DNA of 57,869 nt from Mycobacterium sp. AT1 (GTDB lineage Bacteria > Actinomycetota > Actinomycetes > Mycobacteriales > Mycobacteriaceae), in assembly GCF_002043095.1 (NCBI RefSeq), contig NZ_MVOC01000039.1, forward strand, positions 1 through 57,869. Direction: 5' to 3'. Positions 50,698 through 57,869 of this stretch are shown piece after piece. A model generated the notes under the pieces. It saw nothing but the letters and a program-made list of their open reading frames with translations, searched no databases and was not told where the DNA came from. The translations under genes were made by a program, and so were the position numbers. How positions within the stretch are numbered: the stretch's first letter is position 1; every line of letters starts with the position of its first letter.

Positions 50698-51264
50698 TCA
50701 CCACACGCCCGACTGCAGCACGTCACCGGCCAGGCCGACCACCACCGGGACGATCCCGAGACAGACGAAGGCAGGCAGATAGCAGACCCCGAGCGGACCC
50801 GCGATGAGCACCGATGCGCGTTCGGCGGCCGCCCGCGCGGAATCCGCCGCGTCCCGCCGCGACTGGTCGGCCAGATCGGACACCGCCTGCGCCAGAGCGG
50901 TTCCCGACGACGCCGAGCGACGGGCGAGCCGGCACAGCGCGTCCACGCGGGGGTCACCGGCTGCGTCGGCAGTGGTCCAGACGGTCGCCGCATCGGCGCC
51001 GACGGCCAGCAGATCTGCGGCTCGTCCGAGTACGTCGGCCAACGCCTGCGGCGCGAACGGCGCGGTCGCCCTCGCCGCGCCCGCCACCGCCATGCCCGAC
51101 GACAGACACGCGGCGAACACGTCGAGGGCGGATGCCACCGCCAACGGATCGTCGCCGCCGGCCGGCGGGGTGGGTTGCGCGACCGCCACCGGCGCCCTGG
51201 TGGTGCGCACCCGACCACCGGTGAGCAGCATTGCCACCGCGAGAAGCACTGCGGCCAGGCTCAT
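50698..51264 (-). CDS. Type II secretion F / TadC-like membrane protein (Rv3657c-like)
   Basis: A 188 aa platform protein: N-terminal helix LAAVLLAVAMLLTGG, the T2SF-type cytoplasmic helix bundle (GTALAQAVSDLADQSRRDAADSARAAAERASV) and a C-terminal helix pair (LIAGPLGVCYLPAFVCLGIVPVVVGLA). The ATG overlaps the TadB-like stop (ATGA). It acts with the TadB-like protein as the membrane platform of the pilus machine. Confidence 0.85.
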   Translation of the reverse strand: MSLAAVLLAVAMLLTGGRVRTTRAPVAVAQPTPPAGGDDPLAVASALDVFAACLSSGMAVAGAARATAPFAPQALADVLGRAADLLAVGADAATVWTTADAAGDPRVDALCRLARRSASSGTALAQAVSDLADQSRRDAADSARAAAERASVLIAGPLGVCYLPAFVCLGIVPVVVGLAGDVLQSGVW

Positions 51265-52043
51265 CCGAGCACCTGATCGGTGATCCGATCGGACCACCAC
51301 AATCCGGTGCAGGCGAGGGTGACGCCGATGACCAGGCACCACCCGCCGACGCCACCGGACAGGAGGAACCGCAACGGCTGCGCCCCGATGAGGTGCCCCA
51401 GCCCGACGCCGAGCACCGGCAGCCCCGCCAGGATCGTCGCGGTGGCGCGCGCACCAGCCATTCCCGCCGTCACCCCGGCGGCAAAGCGCTCGCGCTCGAC
51501 GACGTCTTGCTCCGCGGCGCGGATGAGCGCGACGATCGCCAATCCGCGGGTCTGGGCCAACAGCCACGTGGCCGACAACCGCTCCCAATACTGCGGCACA
51601 GTCGATTGCATTGCCGCCGAATGCAATCCAGCGGACACGTCCGCCCCGAGCCGGGCTCGGGCCGCGACCGCCCGCAGCGAGTCGGCGACGGTTCCCTCCA
51701 CTTCGACCGCGGCCCGTTCGAACGCGACGACCGGATGCGCCCCCACCCGCAGCTCCCCCACCAGGATGCCCAGCGCGGCCTGGAGTGCCGCCGCTTCCTC
51801 GGTCCGTCGAGCCCTCGTCCTGGAACGCCCGCGGCGCAGTGCGATAGACGCGGCCACCACCGCGGCGGCCGCGGACGCCGCGACGGGCGCGAGCACCAAG
51901 ATCGCGATGGCCGCGACCGCACATCCCGCGATCACGGCGGCACGACGGGTCTGCCTCGGCGGGAGCTCGGCACCCAGTCGACGACGGGGCGGCCAGGGAG
52001 CGACCATCAACGCCGCGGCCAACGCCAGCGCCGCGACCGTCAC
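51261..52043 (-). CDS. Type II secretion F / TadB-like membrane protein (Rv3658c-like)
   Basis: A 260 aa platform protein with N-terminal hydrophobic helices (VTVAALALAAALMVAPW; AVIAGCAVAAIAILVLAPVAAS) and the T2SF domain (LGILVGELRVGAHPVVAFERAA ... FAAGVTAGMAGARATATILAGLPVLGVGLGHL). GTG at 52043 overlaps the TadA stop as GTGA, which fixes the start and implies coupled translation. Confidence 0.87.
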   Translation of the reverse strand: MTVAALALAAALMVAPWPPRRRLGAELPPRQTRRAAVIAGCAVAAIAILVLAPVAASAAAAVVAASIALRRGRSRTRARRTEEAAALQAALGILVGELRVGAHPVVAFERAAVEVEGTVADSLRAVAARARLGADVSAGLHSAAMQSTVPQYWERLSATWLLAQTRGLAIVALIRAAEQDVVERERFAAGVTAGMAGARATATILAGLPVLGVGLGHLIGAQPLRFLLSGGVGGWCLVIGVTLACTGLWWSDRITDQVLG

Positions 52044-53203
52044 GGACGGCGCGCCGACACTAGACCCGTCAACCGGTCCATCCCGTCGCCGAGGCCGCGG
52101 TCGGCGTGCCAAGCGGTCGTCGCGGCGACCAATCCGTCGTCACCCCTACCCAGTACCGCGATCTCCTCGAGGCGGCGAGCACCCGTACGGTCGCGTCCGA
52201 CGTGCAGTATCACCCTGACCGCGGCGGCAAGCTGGCTGTGCAGCGCGGCCCTGTCCAGGCCACCGACCGCGGCAAGGGCCTCCAGACGCGCGGGCACCTC
52301 GGCCGGGCTGTTGGCGTGCACCGTTCCCGCGCCGCCGTTGTGGCCGGTGTTGAGCGCGGCGAGAAGGTCGACGACCTCGCCACCGCGCACCTCCCCTACG
52401 ACGATCCGGTCCGGTCGCATCCGCAGGGCCTGCCTGACGAGATCGCGCACGGTCACCGCGCCGACGCCCTCCACGTTTGCGTATCGGGCGACGAGGTTGA
52501 CCAGATGCGGGTGCCGTGGCGCGAGTTCGGGCGCGTCCTCGACGCAGACGATGCGCTCGCCCACCGCGACGGCGCCCAAGGCTGCCGACAGCAGCGTCGT
52601 CTTGCCCGCACCCGTGCCACCCGAGACCAGGAACGCCAGCCGGGCGGCGATCACGTCACCGAGGATCGCAGCCGCGACGGGGGCGATCGCACCCGAGCTG
52701 ACGAGCGCGGGAAGGTCCTGGGTGGCTGGGCGCAGGACCCGCAGCGACAGGCAGGTACCCGCGGGCGCGATCGGAGGGAGCACCGCATGCAGTCGCACGG
52801 TGAAGCCGCCGGCGCCAAGGCCCAGAAGTTGGCCGTCGACCCACGGCTGGGCCTCGTCCAGTCGGCGTCCGGCGGCCAACGCGAGCCGTTGGGCCAGCCT
52901 GCGCACCGCGGTTTCGTCGTCGAAGCGGACGTCGGTGCGACGCAGCCCGCGACCGTCGTCCACCCACACCGCATCCGGTGCCGATACCAAGACGTCGGTC
53001 GTCCCCTCGGCGCAGAGCAGCGGGTCGAGGATCCCCGCGCCGGTCAGCTCGGTCTGCAACACGCGCAGATTGCTCAGGACGTCGGTGTCGCCGAGGAGAC
53101 CGGACGACTCGGCGCGGATCGCCTCGGCGACCACGTTCGGACCGAGCGGTCCCGCCTCTGTTGCCAGCCGCTCCCTGACCCGCTCGACGAGCGAACCGCT
53201 CAT
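52040..53203 (-). CDS. tadA: Pilus-assembly ATPase, TadA/CpaF family
   Basis: A 387 aa secretion ATPase of the VirB11/TadA type that powers Flp pilus assembly. Walker A is SGGTGAGKTT near residue 195; the Asp box and Walker B appear in RIVVGEVRGGEVVDLLAALNTGH; the His box is TVHANSP. The ATG at 53203 overlaps the Ssd stop (ATGA). Counterpart of Rv3659c. Confidence 0.93.
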   Translation of the reverse strand: MSGSLVERVRERLATEAGPLGPNVVAEAIRAESSGLLGDTDVLSNLRVLQTELTGAGILDPLLCAEGTTDVLVSAPDAVWVDDGRGLRRTDVRFDDETAVRRLAQRLALAAGRRLDEAQPWVDGQLLGLGAGGFTVRLHAVLPPIAPAGTCLSLRVLRPATQDLPALVSSGAIAPVAAAILGDVIAARLAFLVSGGTGAGKTTLLSAALGAVAVGERIVCVEDAPELAPRHPHLVNLVARYANVEGVGAVTVRDLVRQALRMRPDRIVVGEVRGGEVVDLLAALNTGHNGGAGTVHANSPAEVPARLEALAAVGGLDRAALHSQLAAAVRVILHVGRDRTGARRLEEIAVLGRGDDGLVAATTAWHADRGLGDGMDRLTGLVSARRP

Positions 53204-54276
53204 GCGACCATCTGCTTGTCCGTCGCACCGGGCTGGCGATGAAGTACCTCCAGGACCTGCTTGGCCGCCGACATCAGCGGCGAACGGCGCCGTGGCCTGA
53301 GCCCGCCGCGTTCGAGTTCGGCGGCCAGGCCGGGCTGGGGCCGCATCGATGCCAGGAGTGGAAGGCCCGCGATCCGCGACACGTCGGCGGCGCGCAGTCC
53401 ACCGGGGGCGGGACCGCGGACGACGAGTCCGACGTTCGGATTTGCCTCCACCAGCCACCGCCCAACTGCCGTTGCGGCGGCGCACGACCGGACGTCTGCG
53501 GGCGTGACCAGGACGACGAGGTCGGCCGCGTCGAGCGCGGCCCCCACCGCGGGCGTCGCACGACGCGGTAGGTCGCAGACCGTGGTGACGCCCGCGCGGC
53601 AGCCGCCGTCGACGACCGCGGTGAGTGCGCCGGCGTCGATCTCGCCGCCGGTTTGACCTGCCGACAACACCGTCACGCCGTGGCGAGAGGGCAACGCCGC
53701 CGACAGTGCGGCGTACCCGACTCGTCCACCGCCGAGCGCGAGGTCGGGCCACCGCAGCCCGGCATCCCGCTCACTGCCGAGCGTCAGGTCGATTCCACCG
53801 CCCCAGGAGTCGACGTCCACCAGCAGCGACGCGGCCGCGGCATGGGCGAGAGCCGTCGCGAACACCGAGGCACCCGCTCCGCCGCATCCGCCGACGACGG
53901 CCAGCACCGCGCCTCGCCTGCCGTCGTCGCTCGCGGAGTCGGCGGCGTCGGACAGTTCGGACACCAGCGCCGCCTCGTCCGCCGGTAGGGACAGGACACG
54001 TTGGGCGCCAACCGAGATTGCGACGTGCCAGTGCTCGGGGTTCGGCTCGGCGGTTCCGACCACCAAAACGCGATCCCGTCGGGGCAGGCCCAGTTCGGCA
54101 CAGCGGCGGGCCCCGGCGAGGTCGAGGACGACGTCGGACGCCGCCAACCACGCCTTGCGGCTGGACGGCGAGTCGACGTGGACGACCCGCACGCTTGCCG
54201 CCGCCGCGACGCGGTCGACGTCGCGCAAAAGAATGGCGTCGACGACCACGGCGAGGATGCCGTTGCTCGAATTCAT
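53200..54276 (-). CDS. ssd: Septum-site determining protein Ssd / CpaE-like
   Basis: A 358 aa MinD/CpaE-like protein (Rv3660c family). An N-terminal receiver-like region (residues about 1-115) is followed by a ParA/MinD-type fold. The nucleotide loop reads GGCGGAGAS, without the signature Lys residues of a deviant Walker A, so ATP hydrolysis is doubtful. In tad loci CpaE-like proteins position the pilus machine; Ssd of M. tuberculosis has been linked to septum control. First gene of the tad operon. Confidence 0.88.
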   Translation of the reverse strand: MNSSNGILAVVVDAILLRDVDRVAAAASVRVVHVDSPSSRKAWLAASDVVLDLAGARRCAELGLPRRDRVLVVGTAEPNPEHWHVAISVGAQRVLSLPADEAALVSELSDAADSASDDGRRGAVLAVVGGCGGAGASVFATALAHAAAASLLVDVDSWGGGIDLTLGSERDAGLRWPDLALGGGRVGYAALSAALPSRHGVTVLSAGQTGGEIDAGALTAVVDGGCRAGVTTVCDLPRRATPAVGAALDAADLVVLVTPADVRSCAAATAVGRWLVEANPNVGLVVRGPAPGGLRAADVSRIAGLPLLASMRPQPGLAAELERGGLRPRRRSPLMSAAKQVLEVLHRQPGATDKQMVA

Positions 54277-54443
54277 GCCACCACTGTGTGGGCTACGACC
54301 GACGCGGACCGGGACGCAGCCATCCCCAGCCCACGGAATGTGGATGAAAGTGCGTCTGTGGATGAATCGGCCGCGAAATCCCGCTGCGCAAACATCGACC
54401 GGCTGAGACCAGCCGTCGGGAGAGGATTTTGCGAACTTACCCA

Positions 54444-54540
54444 GAAAAAGGGACGACCCCCGCCAGGGGGGAGGAGGCGGAGGTCGTCGTGTATCAGCCC
54501 CGGGGGGTCGGGCTGATCCACACCCGACATAAGCCGGGTA
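54444..54540 (-). ncRNA. 6C (B11-type) small RNA
   Basis: The minus strand folds into the two hallmark hairpins of the actinobacterial 6C RNA. The first is ATCAGCCC / GGGCTGAT with the loop carrying six C. The second is GACGACC..GCC / GGC..GGTCGTC with a loop that also has six C, followed by a run of five T at 54444-54450 as terminator. A strong -10 (TATAGT, 54547-54552) sets the 5' end near 54540, giving about 97 nt. The position next to ssd matches M. tuberculosis B11. B11 is reported to act as an antisense-type regulator through the C-rich loops. Confidence 0.85.
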
Positions 54541-54546
54541 ATGCTC

Positions 54547-54552
54547 ACTATA
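54547..54552 (-). promoter_or_regulatory. -10 hexamer of the 6C RNA
   Basis: Minus-strand TATAGT, close to the consensus, about 7 nt upstream of the inferred 5' end. The rest of the 436 bp gap between ssd and the HAD gene holds no further gene. Confidence 0.6.
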
Positions 54553-54700
54553 CACACGTCAATACGGGCGAGCGCAAGTCATCGAGACCCTATGAATCTG
54601 CAATGAAATCGCGCGGTGACCTGGAAAGTTACACGGGGCGACACGTGGCGGAGACTGCCACTTTGGGTCGACGGGCCTCTCACCCGACACGACCGCCGCA

Positions 54701-54706
54701 TATGCT
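54701..54706 (+). promoter_or_regulatory. -10 hexamer for leaderless HAD-gene transcript
   Basis: TATGCT ends 6 nt before the GTG at 54713. Confidence 0.55.
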
Positions 54707-54712
54707 GACATC

Positions 54713-55570
54713 GTGACTGCTTCCGGCGCCGCCCCGGCGGACCCGACAGAGCCGCATTCCGCCACCCCCGGAGACCGCCAAATACGTACGGCAGCGTTCT
54801 TTGATCTTGACAAGACGGTGATCGCCAAGTCGAGCACGTTGGCTTTTAGCAAACCCTTCTTCGACCAGGGACTAATTAACCGGCAAGCCGTCCTCAAGTC
54901 CACCTACGCGCAGTTCCTCTTCCACATGTCCGGCGCCGACCACGAGCAGATGGACCGAATGCGCTCCTACATCACCACGATGTGCGCGGGCTGGAACGTC
55001 GAACAGGTGAAGTCGATCGTCGCGGAGACGATGCACGACATCGTCGACCCCCTGGTCTTCGTCGAGGCTGCCAATCTCATCGCCGACCACAAGCTGTGCG
55101 GCCGCGACGTCGTCGTCGTGTCCGCGTCGGGCGAGGAGATCGTCGCCCCAATCGCCAAGGCACTCGGCGCGACGCACGCGATGGCGACCCGAATGGTCGT
55201 CGAGGACGGCAAGTACACCGGCGAAGTGGCCTTTTACTGTTACGGCGAGGGCAAGGTCGAAGCCATCCAGGAGCTCGCCGCCCGCGAGGGCTACACGCTG
55301 GATCACTGCTACGCGTACTCGGACTCGATAACCGACCTGCCGATGCTCGAGGCGGTCGGGCATCCGACCGTCGTCAATCCCGACCGCGCGCTGCGGAGGG
55401 AGGCGGCCGGCAGGGGCTGGCCCGTGCTGACCTTTTCCCGAGCGGTGTCGTTGAGGGAACGCATCGGCGCCCCGTCCGGCGCCGCCGTCGCCACGTCGGT
55501 CGCGGTCGGCGTCAGCGCGCTGGCCGCCGGCGCCCTGACCTATTCGTTGCTGCGACGCTTCGCCTTCTAG
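54713..55570 (+). CDS. HAD-IB family phosphatase (SerB-like)
   Basis: A 285 aa haloacid dehalogenase-superfamily hydrolase of the IB subfamily. Motif I is FFDLDKTV near residue 30, motif II is the Ser in VSASGEE, and motif IV is YSDSITDLPML. A C-terminal hydrophobic segment (ATSVAVGVSALAAGALTYSLL) suggests membrane association. The physiological substrate, phosphoserine-like or lipid, is not known. Counterpart of Rv3661. Confidence 0.9.
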   Translation: MTASGAAPADPTEPHSATPGDRQIRTAAFFDLDKTVIAKSSTLAFSKPFFDQGLINRQAVLKSTYAQFLFHMSGADHEQMDRMRSYITTMCAGWNVEQVKSIVAETMHDIVDPLVFVEAANLIADHKLCGRDVVVVSASGEEIVAPIAKALGATHAMATRMVVEDGKYTGEVAFYCYGEGKVEAIQELAAREGYTLDHCYAYSDSITDLPMLEAVGHPTVVNPDRALRREAAGRGWPVLTFSRAVSLRERIGAPSGAAVATSVAVGVSALAAGALTYSLLRRFAF

Positions 55571-55644
55571 GCGCGCAAAGCGTCTCCCGGGGCAGTTGCT
55601 GGCGGCTTCCGGGTCACGATCTGGCGACTCGCCGAAACTGGCCC

Positions 55645-55673
55645 TTGATGTGACCGCGGTCACGGAGTACAAA
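55645..55673 (+). promoter_or_regulatory. Promoter of the Ms1-type RNA with an internal palindrome
   Basis: TTGATG (-35, 55645-55650) and TACAAA (-10, 55668-55673) are separated by 17 bp. The spacer contains the perfect 14 bp palindrome GTGACCGCGGTCAC at 55650-55663. Confidence 0.55.
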
Positions 55674-55679
55674 GGAGTC

Positions 55680-55984
55680 ACGGAAGCCGCTAGAGGCCAA
55701 GTTCGAACCGGAAGAGAAGGTTCGCACTCCCGACAGAGGCATCCCAGCACGGAACCTGCGAACCCACGCGGAGCACATACCGCGATAATGGTAAAAGTGT
55801 TGCGGGCCTGCGTAATTGCGAAGAGCGAACGCCAAGCGACGACCCCTTGGGTGGGGTCAGCAGCCGTAGCGCATCGTAAGAACGCCGAGGCCACCCACGC
55901 AGCCCAAGCAGCACGCATGGTATCCGGAGTTCCGTGCTAGCGGGCGGCGAGCCGAATTACTTCGGAGCGCCGCCCGCCTCATTT
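55680..55984 (+). ncRNA. Ms1 / MTS2823-type small RNA
   Basis: The 422 bp gap between the HAD gene and the Rv3662c-like gene has no credible ORF. It contains a well-spaced promoter and, 300 nt later, a strong hairpin terminator, giving an RNA of about 305 nt on the plus strand. In M. tuberculosis the abundant stationary-phase RNA MTS2823 occupies this same position, and its M. smegmatis homologue Ms1 is about 300 nt and binds core RNA polymerase. Identity here rests on synteny, size and signals, not on an alignment. Confidence 0.75.
55940..55984 (+). terminator. Terminator of the Ms1-type RNA
   Basis: GCGGGCGGCG / CGCCGCCCGC (10 bp perfect) encloses an inner CCGAA-TTAC-TTCGG hairpin, and TCATTTT follows. 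It ends 8 bp before the convergent Rv3662c-like stop. Confidence 0.8.
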
Positions 55985-55992
55985 TGCTGACG

Positions 55993-56739
55993 TCACTTCT
56001 TCGAGGCCGCCTCCGCAATCGCCAGCGCCTCGCGCGCGCCCGCCTTCAGGGCTTGGCTGCTGTTGACGAGCCAGGTGGTCAGGCCCTCGTGCGTCCCCGA
56101 CTCGAACCCTCGGGCCGCCGCTCGATAGTCGCCGGGCTTCTGCATCCAGAACTGCTCGGGAACACCAAGGCCGCGGGTGTCCAGCCCACTGGCGATGGTG
56201 GCCAGCCGCGAGACGCCGCGCGCCACCACGCCGTCCGCGACGCCGAAGGGTGCGAGCACCAGCAGTTCACCGTGAACCACCGCGGCGAGCACCGGGGCTG
56301 GCACGCGCGTGGTCGTGACGACGTCGGCGAGCATTTCGAGGCGACGCCCGACTCCTGCGTCAGCACGCGGCCGACCGAGCCGGTCGTCGTCGGTCAGGTC
56401 GGCGGCGGCCAGAGCGTGAAGTTTGGCGATCGCCTGCAGCGGCGCGCGCTGCCACACCCCGATGAGAGACGACGCGCCGCCCTCGAGCGCTTCGGCGACG
56501 CGCAGCGCGCCCGCCAACACGGGGTCGGGTCCCTCGTCGGGGTTGAGCACCAGCGATCCGCCGTCGAGAACGGACGAAGCCCGAGCGGCGCGCATCGCCG
56601 CCTCGGCCGCCGTCGCCGGCCAACCCCGCCGGTTCGTCTTGTGTCGATGTGCCAGGGCGAGCGCCTCGCGGGCCTCTTCACCGGCGTCGGCGACCCCCGG
56701 CAAGTCCGCCAGTGGGGCAAGGGGATCGGGAGCGGCCAC
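55993..56739 (-). CDS. Conserved hypothetical protein, degenerate Fic-like (Rv3662c-like)
   Basis: A 248 aa protein of mycobacteria with no assigned function. Several features follow the order of a Fic protein: ARASSVLDGGS near residue 55 where a Fic inhibitory motif would lie, IAKLHALAAADLTDDDRLGRPR near 105-126, and VHGELLVLAPFGVADGVVARG near 160-180 at the place of HxFxDGNGRxxR. The catalytic His would be Ala and GNGR is lost, so it cannot AMPylate by the known mechanism. The Fic reading is my inference. It is convergent with the Ms1-type RNA. Confidence 0.75.
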   Translation of the reverse strand: MAAPDPLAPLADLPGVADAGEEAREALALAHRHKTNRRGWPATAAEAAMRAARASSVLDGGSLVLNPDEGPDPVLAGALRVAEALEGGASSLIGVWQRAPLQAIAKLHALAAADLTDDDRLGRPRADAGVGRRLEMLADVVTTTRVPAPVLAAVVHGELLVLAPFGVADGVVARGVSRLATIASGLDTRGLGVPEQFWMQKPGDYRAAARGFESGTHEGLTTWLVNSSQALKAGAREALAIAEAASKK

Positions 56740-56881
56740 GAGGACACGCTAGTGCCCCGGCGCGTCGCACCCGCGCGGGGTGGCCGACCGTTGGACCCGT
56801 CCACGTGCACGTTCGGCGCGTACCGGGCGCCGTCCGCAGCCGGCGGTGTGAGTTGTTCGGAGAAGCGGCATCGGGGGTGAC

Positions 56882-56887
56882 TACGCT
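56882..56887 (+). promoter_or_regulatory. -10 hexamer for leaderless acs transcript
   Basis: TACGCT ends 7 nt before the ATG at 56895. Confidence 0.5.
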
Positions 56888-56894
56888 CACGTTC

Positions 56895-57869
<975 letters not shown>

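Overview
The window is a high-GC actinobacterial chromosome segment. I read it as a rapid-growing, environmental Mycobacterium (Mycolicibacterium-type). The gene order at both ends follows the Mycobacterium tuberculosis segment Rv3625c to Rv3667: tilS, a Zn metalloprotease, dacB, ppa, then flippase/GT2/DUF2304/galE1/Rv3635, holB, adenylate cyclase, topA, Rv3647c, helicase, Rv3651, the tad/flp pilus genes with ssd, Rv3661, Rv3662c and acs. Locus tags are used from memory as family labels; no search was run.

Layout. (1) 1-4.1 kb: tilS, metalloprotease and dacB on the minus strand, with ppa divergent. (2) 4.2-8.2 kb: an OHCU-decarboxylase-like gene lacking the usual catalytic His, a DoxX/MarR pair around a strong dyad, lhgO and an acyltransferase. 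(3) 8.5-24.2 kb: a sugar-diacid (glucarate/galactarate type) catabolic locus. It holds two different glucarate dehydratase-family enzymes, kdgD, a ketoglutarate-semialdehyde dehydrogenase, two 2-hydroxyacid dehydrogenases, a complete peptide-type ABC importer, a TauE/SafE permease, and IclR and LysR regulators. Together the enzymes give the route D-glucarate to 5-dehydro-4-deoxyglucarate to 2,5-dioxovalerate to 2-oxoglutarate. (4) 24.8-32.4 kb: a tightly overlapping five-gene operon made of a Pls/PosA-type membrane NRPS, a short M1 aminopeptidase, a flippase-like protein, a GT2 and a DUF2304 protein. Its last three genes are the part with M. tuberculosis counterparts. (5) 32.4-36.6 kb: galE-like epimerase, a GT-C-like membrane protein and a BBE-type flavoprotein. 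(6) 36.6-38.4 kb: a visibly AT-richer Fic gene with striking AAAGTCAAA palindromes, beside tRNA-Thr(CGT). (7) 38.5-57.9 kb: core genes, the tad/flp pilus locus, two structured RNAs (a 6C/B11-type RNA and an Ms1/MTS2823-type RNA) and the 5' part of acs.

Regulation. At least 13 genes have a TANNNT -10 hexamer ending 6-7 nt before the start codon, the arrangement expected for leaderless mycobacterial mRNAs. Where it applies this helps decide the start. A shared TGC-N7-GCA dyad occurs at two promoters of the sugar-diacid locus and may be the LysR operator.

The two best candidates for a little-described system are the Pls/PosA-M1-flippase-GT2-DUF2304 operon, which could make and export an aminoacylated or poly-amino-acid surface conjugate, and the ABC-dependent sugar-diacid locus with two dehydratase isoforms. 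Functions beyond family level are inference.
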